Below, one piece after another: positions 50,977 through 59,085 of a stretch of 64,000 nucleotides of DNA. The stretch lies in assembly GCA_900555635.1 (NCBI GenBank), contig USLU01000001.1, positions 159,808 to 223,807 on the forward strand, written 5' to 3'. Within the stretch, counting starts at the first letter, position 1, and each line of letters opens with the position of its first letter. A program made the position numbers and the translations under genes. The notes below the pieces were generated by a model. That model saw only the letters and a program-made list of their open reading frames with translations, was not told where the DNA came from and did no database searches. Source of the stretch: an uncultured Bacteroides sp. GTDB taxonomy: Bacteria; Bacteroidota; Bacteroidia; Bacteroidales; Bacteroidaceae.

Positions 50977-51658
50977 TCTTAGGTTGGCTCGCTACAAACT
51001 CTTTCAAGTAGAAAGGCTCGAAGTAAGCTACATCCTTGAAGTCTTCTTCGGCAATGGCCTTTTCTGCCAAGGGGAACATCATCTTGGCAAGCGGGCGGAT
51101 ATTATCGATGAAGTGTGCATTTGGATGCGTAATCTTATCCTTGCATTTGGCAGCACCGTCACCGAAGAAGTAAACAGGTTGCTTGTCAAGAAATTCAAGG
51201 TAAGTATTCTCATCCACAATGTCAGCCGCGATGTCGCGTACCGGCTTCAGGGCACGGTCATAAATGGCGGCGTATACTTCCATGCGGCGGGCATCTATCA
51301 TCGGGCAGAGCAATGCATCTTCGGGTAATTCTTCGTGGTAAAGCAATACCGGTACACATTGTACTTTTAATGTCGGCAGTCCGATGAGGGGCAGGTTACG
51401 ACCATAACAAACACCCTTTGCCATGGAAACACCGATACGCAGACCGGTATACGAACCGGGTCCGCAACTTACGGCTACCGCATCTAACGGCATAGCGTGG
51501 CTGTCGGCAAATGACAACGCTTCATCCACAAATACTCCCAATGAAACGGCGTGGGAGGGACCGTTCAGGTCTTCTTTTGAAAATACATTTTGTCCATCTT
51601 CGCTCACGGCAACGGAGCATGCAGAAGTGGAAGTCTCAATGTGCAAGATACACGACAT
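50954..51658 (-). CDS. tsaB: tRNA threonylcarbamoyladenosine biosynthesis protein TsaB
   Basis: 234 residues from ATG 51658 (MSCILHIETSTSACSVAVSE); the promoter at 51683-51690 rules out the longer extension. ASKHA-fold landmarks are HIETSTSACSVAV, CGPGSYTGLRIGVSMAKGVCY and LCPMIDARRMEVYAAIYD. TsaB partners TsaD and TsaE in forming t6A37 of ANN-decoding tRNAs. It opens the operon running to rseP. Its C-terminal residues are encoded by the AGTGATT array. Confidence 0.93.
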   Translation of the reverse strand: MSCILHIETSTSACSVAVSEDGQNVFSKEDLNGPSHAVSLGVFVDEALSFADSHAMPLDAVAVSCGPGSYTGLRIGVSMAKGVCYGRNLPLIGLPTLKVQCVPVLLYHEELPEDALLCPMIDARRMEVYAAIYDRALKPVRDIAADIVDENTYLEFLDKQPVYFFGDGAAKCKDKITHPNAHFIDNIRPLAKMMFPLAEKAIAEEDFKDVAYFEPFYLKEFVASQPKKSLITNH

Positions 51659-51682
51659 AGTCTTTTCTGAATTAAATTGTCG

Positions 51683-51690
51683 CAAATTTA
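51683..51690 (-). promoter_or_regulatory. -7 box TAAATTTG of the tsaB-rseP operon
   Basis: Plus strand CAAATTTA, 25 bases upstream of ATG 51658. Confidence 0.6.
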
Positions 51691-51818
51691 CTGGTTTATT
51701 TTCAGATACACAAGCGAATTATTAAACGGTTCGGCATCTTTATCATGTCGTAGTCTGCTCATCTTTAAGAAGACTTGATTATGTCATTACATATTTAGGT
51801 AAATCTTTAGATAATTTC

Positions 51819-51826
51819 TATATTTG
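51819..51826 (+). promoter_or_regulatory. -7 box TATATTTG for lemA
   Basis: Exact TAnnTTTG match. It overlaps an in-frame upstream ATG (51824), so the start must be later, at 51902. Confidence 0.6.
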
Positions 51827-51901
51827 CCGATGTCTTCAGGAAAAGTATCTGAATTAATTAACACTAATATAAACCGGCATAAGGAGTGTCGTAAAGAGAG
51901 T

Positions 51902-52453
51902 ATGGCTATAGCTATTATAGTTGCGGTAATTGTATTGATAGTGGTTACTATGTACAATTCGTTGATAAGAAAGAAAAACCAAGTGGATAATGCGTTTGCT
52001 TCTATTGATGTGATGCTGAAGCAACGGTTCGACTTAATTCCCAATTTAGTGGCAAGTGTGCAGCAATATGCCAAGCATGAAGCTGATACATTTTCTGCAA
52101 TAACTGAGATGCGTAACAAATCCTATAGCTCTCTTTCTGAAAACGAGAAAGCCGATTTCGACAAGAATTTCTCAGGTATCCGTTCTAAGTTTTTTGCTGT
52201 TGCTGAGAATTATCCTGAACTGAAAGCATCCGAAAACTTTTTGCAACTTCAACGTGCGCTTAATGAAGCGGAAGAACAACTTGCTGCTGCCCGTCGTACA
52301 TTCAATGCTTGTGTTACTGATTATAATAATGCCGTTCAGAGCTTTCCTACAAATGTATTGGCAGGCATGATGGGCTTTACCGGCAAAACAGTGTTGACCA
52401 TTCCCGAAGCTGAACGTGCTACTCCGGACGTGAAGAATTTATTTAACTCATAA
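51902..52453 (+). CDS. LemA family protein
   Basis: 183 residues from ATG 51902 (MAIAIIVAVIVLIVVTMYN), one N-terminal membrane helix. The four-helix LemA domain shows KKNQVDNAFASIDVMLKQRF, DLIPNLVASVQQYAKHE and RRTFNACVTDYNNAVQSFP. LemA proteins are widespread, membrane-anchored and of unclear function. It is followed after 15 bases by a DUF3137 protein, a frequent pairing. Confidence 0.92.
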   Translation: MAIAIIVAVIVLIVVTMYNSLIRKKNQVDNAFASIDVMLKQRFDLIPNLVASVQQYAKHEADTFSAITEMRNKSYSSLSENEKADFDKNFSGIRSKFFAVAENYPELKASENFLQLQRALNEAEEQLAAARRTFNACVTDYNNAVQSFPTNVLAGMMGFTGKTVLTIPEAERATPDVKNLFNS

Positions 52454-52468
52454 GTTACTGGTTAAGGA

Positions 52469-53398
52469 ATGAAAAATCAAGAATTTGATTACTTGGTAGA
52501 GTATTTGAATCCGGTCTTGCAAAAACTTGAGCAGAAACGCAAGGAGTTATTGAAAAAGGGAAGTGCGGAAGGAGCAATATGGGCTGCCATTGTCTTTTTT
52601 CTTATTTTCGTGATATTGGCCAAAGGCAATGCTCAACCTGTATTCAGCCTGTCGGTAGCAGGAATTGTTGCATTAATCGTATTTCTGTGCCGTGTAAGCA
52701 AAAAGTCGTCACTTCTTTCTTCTTATTATAAGAAAGAAGTTATTGACGAGGTTATTCAGAATATTTGTCCGGGAGCTTCTTATATGCCCGAGCAAGGCAT
52801 TAGCGAGACTGCATTCAGAAACAGCGGATTGTTTCAATCGCCCGATCGCTATCATGCCGAAGATCAGATATCGGGCTGTTTAGGCAAAACTACCTTCACC
52901 TGTTCCGAAGTGCATGCCGAAGAGCGTAGAACTCGTTCTACCAAAAACGGTGTGCAGCACTATTGGGTGACCATCTTCCGTGGTTTCTTGTTTATGGCTG
53001 ATTTCCATAAGGACTTCAGCGGAAAGACAACCATCATGAAAAACAGTCTGTTTAAGATGAAGTGGGGCGAATCAAGAGTAAAAATGGAAAATCCTGATTT
53101 TGAGAAGATATTTGATGTCTTCTCTACCGAACAGGTCGAAGCGCGTTACCTTATTACTCCTTCAATGATGGAACGGTTGCTGAAGCTAAACAACAGCTTC
53201 AAAAATGGGGTTACAATCAGCTTTCGCGATTCCTACATTATTGTAGCAATCCCTAATTCAAGAAATTGTTTTGAAGCAAGTATATGGACGTCGATGACTG
53301 ACTTAAGCATCCTTAAAGCTGACTTTGAAATCATTTACTCATTGCTCAAAATAGTAGATGAACTCAACTTGAATACCCGTATTTGGACGAAAGAGTAA
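52469..53398 (+). CDS. DUF3137 family membrane protein
   Basis: 309 residues. Two adjacent membrane segments (about 35-52 and 56-72) follow a charged N-terminus. The rest is a cytoplasmic domain with TFTCSEVHAEERRTRSTKNG, VTIFRGFLFMADFHKDFSGK and YLITPSMMERLLKL. I assign DUF3137 from these landmarks and the LemA neighbour. Function unknown; the pair is probably one membrane-associated unit. Confidence 0.82.
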   Translation: MKNQEFDYLVEYLNPVLQKLEQKRKELLKKGSAEGAIWAAIVFFLIFVILAKGNAQPVFSLSVAGIVALIVFLCRVSKKSSLLSSYYKKEVIDEVIQNICPGASYMPEQGISETAFRNSGLFQSPDRYHAEDQISGCLGKTTFTCSEVHAEERRTRSTKNGVQHYWVTIFRGFLFMADFHKDFSGKTTIMKNSLFKMKWGESRVKMENPDFEKIFDVFSTEQVEARYLITPSMMERLLKLNNSFKNGVTISFRDSYIIVAIPNSRNCFEASIWTSMTDLSILKADFEIIYSLLKIVDELNLNTRIWTKE

Positions 53399-53440
53399 AC
53401 TATATTTCCCGAAATCTTTTCTGTAATAAAAATATTCATG

Positions 53441-53448
53441 TACTTTTG
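53441..53448 (+). promoter_or_regulatory. -7 box TACTTTTG for the yicC-gmk operon
   Basis: Exact TAnnTTTG match, 20 bases before ATG 53469. Confidence 0.65.
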
Positions 53449-53468
53449 CACAAAACTCTATAAGCATT

Positions 53469-54347
53469 ATGATACAATCCATGACTGGGTATGGCAAAGC
53501 TACTGCCGAACTGCCCGATAAGAAAATCAACGTTGAAATTAAGTCTCTCAATAGCAAGGCAATGGACTTGTCAACACGCATCGCTCCCCTTTACCGGGAA
53601 AAAGAAATTGAAATCCGTAACGAAGTGGCAAAGGTGTTGGAACGGGGTAAGGTTGATTTCAGTCTGTGGATAGAGAAGAAAGATTCTGACCAACTGAATA
53701 CTCCCATCAATCAGGAATTGGTGGAAGCTTATTATAAGCGTATAAAAGAAATCTCCACCGTTACAGGTATTCCCGAACCGGAAGATTGGTTCGCTACTTT
53801 GCTCCGTATGCCGGATGTGATGACCAAGAACGATACTCAGGAATTGACGGAAGAAGATTGGGCAATGGTTCACGTTGCTGTAGAAGAAGCTATCCAACAT
53901 CTGGTGGATTTCCGCAAACAGGAAGGTGCCGCCTTGGAAAAGAAGTTCCGTGAGAAAATTGCTAATATCGGTCGTTTGTTGGAAGCTATTGCTCCGTTCG
54001 AGAAAGAACGCGTTGACAAAGTAAAAGAGCGCATTACCGATGCTTTGGAAAAGACTCTGAGTGTTGATTACGATAAGAATCGCCTGGAACAGGAATTGAT
54101 TTATTATATAGAAAAGTTGGATGTAAACGAAGAGAAACAACGTCTTAGTAATCACTTGAAATACTTTATCAACACGCTTGAGAGTGGAAACGGTCAAGGA
54201 AAGAAGCTCGGTTTCATCGCTCAGGAGATGGGACGTGAAATCAACACTTTGGGTAGTAAATCCAATCATGCCGAAATGCAAAAGATTGTAGTTCAGATGA
54301 AGGACGAACTGGAACAGATCAAAGAACAGGTATTGAACGTAATGTAA
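53469..54347 (+). CDS. YicC family endoribonuclease-like protein
   Basis: 292 residues, usual length. The N-terminus MIQSMTGYGKATAELPDKKI and the C-terminus GFIAQEMGREINTLGSKSNH are diagnostic. A central coiled coil (FREKIANIGRLLEAIAP) lies between. E. coli YicC is an endoribonuclease acting in RNA decay; activity here is by homology. It is 8 bases upstream of gmk, the common order. Confidence 0.94.
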   Translation: MIQSMTGYGKATAELPDKKINVEIKSLNSKAMDLSTRIAPLYREKEIEIRNEVAKVLERGKVDFSLWIEKKDSDQLNTPINQELVEAYYKRIKEISTVTGIPEPEDWFATLLRMPDVMTKNDTQELTEEDWAMVHVAVEEAIQHLVDFRKQEGAALEKKFREKIANIGRLLEAIAPFEKERVDKVKERITDALEKTLSVDYDKNRLEQELIYYIEKLDVNEEKQRLSNHLKYFINTLESGNGQGKKLGFIAQEMGREINTLGSKSNHAEMQKIVVQMKDELEQIKEQVLNVM

Positions 54348-54355
54348 TCTTTATT

Positions 54356-54919
54356 ATGGGTAAACTTATCATTTTCTCAGCACCTTCAGGTTCAGGTAAA
54401 TCGACGATCATTAACTATTTGTTGACTCAAAACCTGAACTTGGCTTTCTCCATTTCAGCCACCAGCCGCCCACCGCGCGGCACGGAGAGGGATGGAGTGG
54501 AATATTTCTTTCTGACTCCCGAAGAATTCCGTAACCGGATCGCCAATGATGAATTTCTTGAATATGAAGAAGTCTATCAAGACCGCTTCTATGGCACTTT
54601 GAAGGCGCAGGTAGAGAAGCAATTGGCTGCCGGACAAAATGTAATATTCGACGTTGATGTAGTAGGCGGTTGCAACATCAAGAAATTCTATGGTGAACGT
54701 GCGTTATCCGTTTTCATTCAGCCTCCTTCTGTTGAAGAGTTGCGTAAACGGCTTGTGGGGCGTGGTACGGATGCTCCGGAGGTTATTGAAAGCCGTGTGG
54801 CGAAAGCCGAATACGAGCTGACTTTCGCCCCGAAGTTCGACAAGGTGATTGTAAACGATGATTTGGAAACTGCCCAAGCGGAAGCACTCAAAGTAATCAG
54901 CCAATTCTTGGAGTTATGA
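54356..54919 (+). CDS. gmk: Guanylate kinase
   Basis: 187 residues. P-loop APSGSGKSTI, GMP-binding SATSRPPRGTERDGVEYFF and EYEEVYQDRFYGT, and the lid RLVGRGTDAPEVIESR are present. It converts GMP and ATP to GDP and ADP. Its stop overlaps the start of the next gene by four bases. Confidence 0.97.
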   Translation: MGKLIIFSAPSGSGKSTIINYLLTQNLNLAFSISATSRPPRGTERDGVEYFFLTPEEFRNRIANDEFLEYEEVYQDRFYGTLKAQVEKQLAAGQNVIFDVDVVGGCNIKKFYGERALSVFIQPPSVEELRKRLVGRGTDAPEVIESRVAKAEYELTFAPKFDKVIVNDDLETAQAEALKVISQFLEL

Positions 54920-55137
54920 GCAGCACGGGACGTAAACCATTCTTTAAGATAAAAAACGGTTCGAAAGCCAATAAGATACTATTGGTTATCAATGTAGTGC
55001 TGTTCTTTGCGGCTTTGGTCATTTCGGTGCTCGATGTAAATGCCAAGGAATATATTGCAGCGGTAGCCATGATATTTGTCATGTTCCTTACAGGAGCCAA
55101 TGCTTATGGATGCTGGAAACGCTTGAAGCAGCTTTAA
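54916..55137 (+). CDS. Small two-helix membrane protein
   Basis: 73 residues. A basic N-terminus is followed by two hydrophobic segments (ILLVINVVLFFAALVISVL and EYIAAVAMIFVMFLTGANAY) and a basic end, a hairpin in the inner membrane. The ATGA overlap with gmk shows translational coupling. No family was recognised. Confidence 0.75.
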   Translation: MSSTGRKPFFKIKNGSKANKILLVINVVLFFAALVISVLDVNAKEYIAAVAMIFVMFLTGANAYGCWKRLKQL

Positions 55138-55145
55138 TATCATCA

Positions 55146-55180
55146 TTAATTATTCATTCTTAATTCTTCATTCTTCATTG
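55146..55180. repeat. Five heptamers ending in the nadD start codon
   Basis: TTAATTA, TTCATTC, TTAATTC, TTCATTC, TTCATTG in exact register; the final TTG is the nadD start codon. Confidence 0.85.
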
Positions 55181-55753
55181 AAAATTGGTCTTTTCAGCGG
55201 CTCATTTAATCCGATACACATCGGACACTTGGCTCTTGCAAACTATCTTTGTGAATACGAGGGCTTGGATGAAGTATGGTTTATGGTCAGCCCGCATAAT
55301 CCGCTGAAATCCGAAGAAGAATTGATGGACGATGAGTTCCGCCTGGAGTTGGTGAAGCTGGCTATTGATGGCTATTCCAAGTTTCGAGCATCCGATTTTG
55401 AATTTCGCTTGCCCCGTCCGTCCTACACCGTCAATACTTTGGATGAGTTGAAAAGACAGTATCCGGAGCACACTTTCCATCTTATTATCGGTTCTGATAA
55501 TTGGGCACTTTTCCCTCGCTGGTACGAGTCGGAACGTATTCTTGCTGAAAACCGGATCATTGTTTACCCGCGTCCCGGGTATCCGGTAGATACAGCTGCT
55601 TTACCGGAGAATGTGATGTTGACATCCTCGCCGGTCTTTGAAATCAGTTCCACTTTTATTCGTGAAGCGTTAAATGAAGGGAAGAACATCTGCTATTTCC
55701 TTCATCCCGCCGTTTATGCAAGATTAAAAGCGCTTGCTACCTACCGCAAATAG
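55178..55753 (+). CDS. nadD: Nicotinate-nucleotide adenylyltransferase
   Basis: 191 residues starting at TTG 55178; the conserved KIGLFSGSFNPIHIGHLAL starts at once, so no later ATG can serve and none lies upstream in frame. The HxGH motif is HIGH, and SSTFIR (ISSTFIREAL) is the second nucleotide motif. It joins nicotinate mononucleotide to AMP in NAD synthesis. It ends the yicC-gmk operon. Confidence 0.94.
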   Translation: MKIGLFSGSFNPIHIGHLALANYLCEYEGLDEVWFMVSPHNPLKSEEELMDDEFRLELVKLAIDGYSKFRASDFEFRLPRPSYTVNTLDELKRQYPEHTFHLIIGSDNWALFPRWYESERILAENRIIVYPRPGYPVDTAALPENVMLTSSPVFEISSTFIREALNEGKNICYFLHPAVYARLKALATYRK

Positions 55754-55762
55754 CAGCATCGA

Positions 55763-55793
55763 TTTGTTCAAGGACACAGAGTTACTACCTTTG
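55763..55793 (+). promoter_or_regulatory. Complete Bacteroides promoter TTTG-N19-TACCTTTG
   Basis: TTTG at 55763-55766, exactly 19 bases, then TACCTTTG at 55786-55793, the best two-element match in the window. Transcription would start near 55800, just before the palindrome array and about 430 bases before the kinase ATG. Confidence 0.75.
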
Positions 55794-55842
55794 CCCCTCT
55801 TACCCTATACCTTTACTACGCTCTTATTACGACTGAGAGGTT

Positions 55843-55958
55843 AAAACACCCGGATCTTTTACCCCAAAACACCCGGATCTTTTTACCTAAAAGATGGGGA
55901 TGTTTTACCCTAAAAGATCCGGATGTTTTCATGGAAAAGATCTATATCTTTTTACCCC
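55843..55958. repeat. 23-base palindromic tandem array, core AAAAGATCCGGATCTTTT
   Basis: Five units begin at 55843, 55866, 55889, 55912 and 55935. Each is an approximate palindrome starting AAAA and ending TTTT (for example AAAAGATCCGGATGTTTT), with linkers such as ACCCC, ACCT or ACCCT. Confidence 0.88.
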
Positions 55959-56229
55959 TCGGTATACTGCTGAGGAGTGCTAAGTCCTACTGAGAGATGC
56001 GATAGGTATAGGAGCTTGGTAGGTAGGAAGAGAACTTCCAAAACCGATGATCGGAGTGACATTCCTTTAACTTCTAAGCCTGAAAGACTGATAACTAAAA
56101 AATACCGTATTTCAGAAAGTGGAGTAAAAAAGCGAGACTTTATTGCTAAACATAGTAGAATATTCGTTTTTATTTTATACTTTTACTACTGATAACCAGA
56201 GTTGTGAGAAACGATTTCTAATATGTACT

Positions 56230-57453
56230 ATGAATCTAATAGAAGAACAAGAATTAAAGAATGAAAACCAACGATTGAAAGATGAATTGAGCATGCTGAG
56301 AAATAGAGTAAAGTTACTCGAGATTGCTCAGTCATCCAGTAAATTTTCTCAGTTCTTGATGGATGAAAAAGAAGCGCATCAGATGATGAAAGCTATTTTT
56401 CATGAACTTCCTTCAGCTATTCTTATCAAAGATATAGAAGATGATTATCGCTTTTACATTATCAACAAAAAGTTCGAGCAGATGTGTAATCTGCCCAAAG
56501 AATTATTGATAGGCAAGACAGATTATGAGGTTTTTCCGAAAGAGGAAGCGGACAAATACCGAAGAGACGATATGAAGGCCTCTACTTATACCGAAGCTGC
56601 TCCCATGCTAATCCACGAAATTGTGACTTCTCCCGACCGCGGTGTCAGTACTCATCTGCAGACCGTCAAATTCTCTTTCTCTTTTAGGGGGAAAAAACTA
56701 CTGGTTTGCGTAGGCGATGACGTTACTTTGCAACATCAGATGATGGATCAATTGAAAGAAGCGCTGGACAAAGCCGAGCAGGCGGACAGATTGAAATCTC
56801 AGTTCATAGCCAACATGAGCCATGAAATACGGACACCGCTCAATTCTATTGTCGGTTTTTCGCAACTCATAATCGAAGCCGAAAGTAAAGAGGAGAGGGA
56901 AGATTACAACCGTATTGTCACGCTCAATAATAGGCTGTTATTGACTCTTTTCGAAGATATTCTGAACCTTTCCGTATTGGACTCTGGCAAAATGACCTTT
57001 AGAAATGTGAGATTTAATTTCTCTGCCATGTTCAACGACCTTGTACTCCAGATGAATGAGAAAGTAAGCAGCCCGGACGTGAAATTTATCAGTGAAAATC
57101 CATTTAAAGAACTGATGGTCGAAACAGATCGTGATCGTTTGACTCAAATTGTCAATAATTTGATTACCAATGCCGTGAAATTTACTAAACGCGGATATAT
57201 CAAAATGGGTTACACTTGTAAGGATGGCGGCTTGGAAATCTATGTGGAAGATACCGGTATGGGAATTGAGAAGCATAATCTATCGAAAATATTCGAGCGT
57301 TTCAAGAAGCTGAATCCTTTTATACAAGGTACAGGATTAGGATTGCCCATCTGTAAGACTATTACCGAACAAATGGGAGGCAACATCCGGGTAGAATCCG
57401 AATACGGGAAAGGGTCCGTTTTCCATGTGTGGATTCCTTGCCTGTGCAGTTAA
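56230..57453 (+). CDS. Soluble PAS-domain histidine kinase
   Basis: 407 residues from ATG 56230 (MNLIEEQELKNENQRLKDEL); an upstream extension to 56143 is non-family sequence. An N-terminal coiled coil is followed by a PAS domain (AILIKDIEDDYRFYIINKKF, about 55-170), HisKA with the phospho-His in NMSHEIRTPLNSIVGFSQL, and HATPase (EDTGMGIEKHNLSKIFERF, GTGLGLPICKTI). No membrane segment, receiver or adjacent regulator is present. It is an orphan; the stand-alone receiver at 1927 is one possible partner, purely by inference. The transcript probably starts at 55800. Confidence 0.93.
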   Translation: MNLIEEQELKNENQRLKDELSMLRNRVKLLEIAQSSSKFSQFLMDEKEAHQMMKAIFHELPSAILIKDIEDDYRFYIINKKFEQMCNLPKELLIGKTDYEVFPKEEADKYRRDDMKASTYTEAAPMLIHEIVTSPDRGVSTHLQTVKFSFSFRGKKLLVCVGDDVTLQHQMMDQLKEALDKAEQADRLKSQFIANMSHEIRTPLNSIVGFSQLIIEAESKEEREDYNRIVTLNNRLLLTLFEDILNLSVLDSGKMTFRNVRFNFSAMFNDLVLQMNEKVSSPDVKFISENPFKELMVETDRDRLTQIVNNLITNAVKFTKRGYIKMGYTCKDGGLEIYVEDTGMGIEKHNLSKIFERFKKLNPFIQGTGLGLPICKTITEQMGGNIRVESEYGKGSVFHVWIPCLCS

Positions 57454-57476
57454 CTGACTAAAAATGTGGGATACAG

Positions 57477-57509
57477 AAAAGGCGGGAAACGTATAATGTC
57501 CCGCCTTTT
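57477..57509 (+). terminator. Intrinsic terminator after the PAS kinase
   Basis: AAAAGGCGGGA (57477-57487) and TCCCGCCTTTT (57499-57509), 11-base perfect stem followed by CTTCTT. It also could serve the convergent gdh gene. Confidence 0.9.
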
Positions 57510-57531
57510 CTTCTTATTATAATATTCTATG

Positions 57532-57568
57532 GCTTACAGAATACCTTGATAGCTTACAAAATACCTTG
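57532..57568. repeat. Tandem duplication of the gdh 3' end
   Basis: GCTTACAGAATACCTTG (57532-57548) and GCTTACAAAATACCTTG (57552-57568) lie 20 bases apart with one mismatch. The right copy contains the last codons and stop of the gdh gene; the left copy is outside it. Confidence 0.85.
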
Positions 57569-58891
57569 TGCCATCATTGCTTTAGCTACCTTCATGAATC
57601 CGGCAACATTAGCACCCTTCACGTAGTTTACATAACCGTCAGCTTCAGTACCATATTGTACGCAAGCTGCGTGAATGTTCTTCATGATGCTCTTCAGTTT
57701 CTCATCAACTTCTTCGCTGCTCCAGCTCAATTTGATAGAGTTCTGAGTCATTTCAAGACCTGATACAGATACACCACCAGCATTGGCTGCCTTACCCGGA
57801 GCGTACAGGATCTTTGCATCCTGGAATACTTTGATAGCTTCGGGAGTAGAAGGCATGTTAGCTCCTTCGCTCACTGCTATACAGCCGTTGGCTACCAACT
57901 GACGTGCATGGTCACCATTCAATTCGTTCTGAGTAGCAGAAGGCAAAGCGATGTCGGCTTTTTCACCCCAAGGTTTAGCTCCTTCTACATATTTAACGCC
58001 CGGATATTGTTCGGCATATTCGCGGATACGGCCACGGTAGTTGTTCTTCAAATCCATGATGTAATCCAGTTTTTCACGGTCGATACCTGCGGGATCGTAA
58101 ACGTAACCGTCAGAATCGGACATGGTCAATACTTTACCACCCAGTTCCAATACTTTCTCAGCAGTATATTGAGCTACGTTACCCGAACCTGAAATCAGGC
58201 AAGTTTTGCCTTTCAGGTCAGTGCCTTTAGTTTTCAGCATTTCCATCAGGAAGTAGATGTTACCGTAACCGGTAGCTTCCGGACGAATCAATGAACCACC
58301 GAACTCACGGCCTTTGCCAGTGAAAGTACCTGTAAATTCATGAGTCAACTTCTTGTACATACCGAACATGAAACCTACTTCACGGCCACCTACACCGATA
58401 TCACCGGCAGGAACGTCAGTTTCAGGGCCGATGTGACGCCACAGTTCCAGCATGAAAGCCTGAACGAAACGCATTACTTCAGCATTTGATTTACCACGTG
58501 GAGAGAAGTCGGAACCACCTTTACCACCACCCATAGGTAGAGTAGTCAATGAGTTTTTGAAAGTTTGCTCAAAAGCAAGGAACTTCAAGATACCTAAGTT
58601 TACAGAAGCGTGAAAACGAATACCACCTTTGTACGGACCAATGGCGTTGTTGTGTTGTACGCGGTAACCCATGTTGGTTTGTACGTTACCTTTGTCGTCC
58701 ACCCAAGTAACACGGAATTGGTAAACGCGATCGGGGATGCAAAGACGTTCGATCAGGTTGGCTTTGTCAAACTCCGGATGCTTGTTGTACTCTTCTTCAA
58801 TCGTAGAAAGTACTTCTTCTACCGCTTGATGATACTCCGGTTCGTTGGGGAACCGTCTTTTCAAATCTTCTAATACCTTAGCTGCATTCAT
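57554..58891 (-). CDS. gdhA: Glutamate dehydrogenase, paralogue 2 (likely NADP-type)
   Basis: 445 residues, same length as the paralogue at 39121 and readily alignable over its whole length. The catalytic motifs PMGGGKGGSDFSPRGKS and PAGDIGVGGRE are intact. The dinucleotide fold reads ISGSGNVAQY and, at the cofactor-selecting position, TMSDSDG (S258, D259, S260), the form known in NADP-dependent bacterial enzymes. It is expected to assimilate ammonia into glutamate. The promoter is at 58979-58986. Confidence 0.95.
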   Translation of the reverse strand: MNAAKVLEDLKRRFPNEPEYHQAVEEVLSTIEEEYNKHPEFDKANLIERLCIPDRVYQFRVTWVDDKGNVQTNMGYRVQHNNAIGPYKGGIRFHASVNLGILKFLAFEQTFKNSLTTLPMGGGKGGSDFSPRGKSNAEVMRFVQAFMLELWRHIGPETDVPAGDIGVGGREVGFMFGMYKKLTHEFTGTFTGKGREFGGSLIRPEATGYGNIYFLMEMLKTKGTDLKGKTCLISGSGNVAQYTAEKVLELGGKVLTMSDSDGYVYDPAGIDREKLDYIMDLKNNYRGRIREYAEQYPGVKYVEGAKPWGEKADIALPSATQNELNGDHARQLVANGCIAVSEGANMPSTPEAIKVFQDAKILYAPGKAANAGGVSVSGLEMTQNSIKLSWSSEEVDEKLKSIMKNIHAACVQYGTEADGYVNYVKGANVAGFMKVAKAMMAQGIL

Positions 58892-58978
58892 AATCTTATT
58901 ACTTTTATTGGTTACTATTCATTTTAGTTAGGGCTTTCCCACTTTATCATCTTGCCACTTCTTCTCTTGTTGCGGTTG

Positions 58979-58986
58979 CAAAAGTA
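58979..58986 (-). promoter_or_regulatory. -7 box TACTTTTG for gdhA
   Basis: Plus strand CAAAAGTA, 88 bases upstream of ATG 58891, implying a leader of about 80 bases. Confidence 0.6.
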
Positions 58987-59025
58987 AACATAAAAATGAT
59001 ACAAACAAACAATTTATAAAGAAAA

Positions 59026-59063
59026 TGCGGTATAAAACAACATATTTATTGTTTTATACCGCA
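59026..59063 (-). terminator. Terminator of the malic enzyme operon
   Basis: 15-base perfect stem (59026-59040 TGCGGTATAAAACAA, complement 59049-59063) with 8-base loop; on the minus strand it is followed by TTTTC and more T-rich sequence. Confidence 0.85.
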
Positions 59064-59085
59064 AAAGGGAATAAAAAGATAATAT

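Larger units (their letters stand above)
55754..56229. other. 476-base region: promoter plus palindromic repeat leader
   Basis: Holds a good promoter (55763-55793) and a 23-base palindrome array (55843-55958), then AT-rich sequence to the kinase ATG. A 71-codon frame at 55977-56192 has no supporting features and is not called. Confidence 0.6.

Noticed and set aside
55843..55958. CRISPR array
   Set aside because: Units are contiguous 23-base palindromes with 5-base linkers, no unique 30-base spacers and no cas genes nearby.
55977..56192. 71-codon open frame in the kinase leader
   Set aside because: Charged low-information peptide without ribosome-binding site; runs through AT-rich leader into the kinase region.
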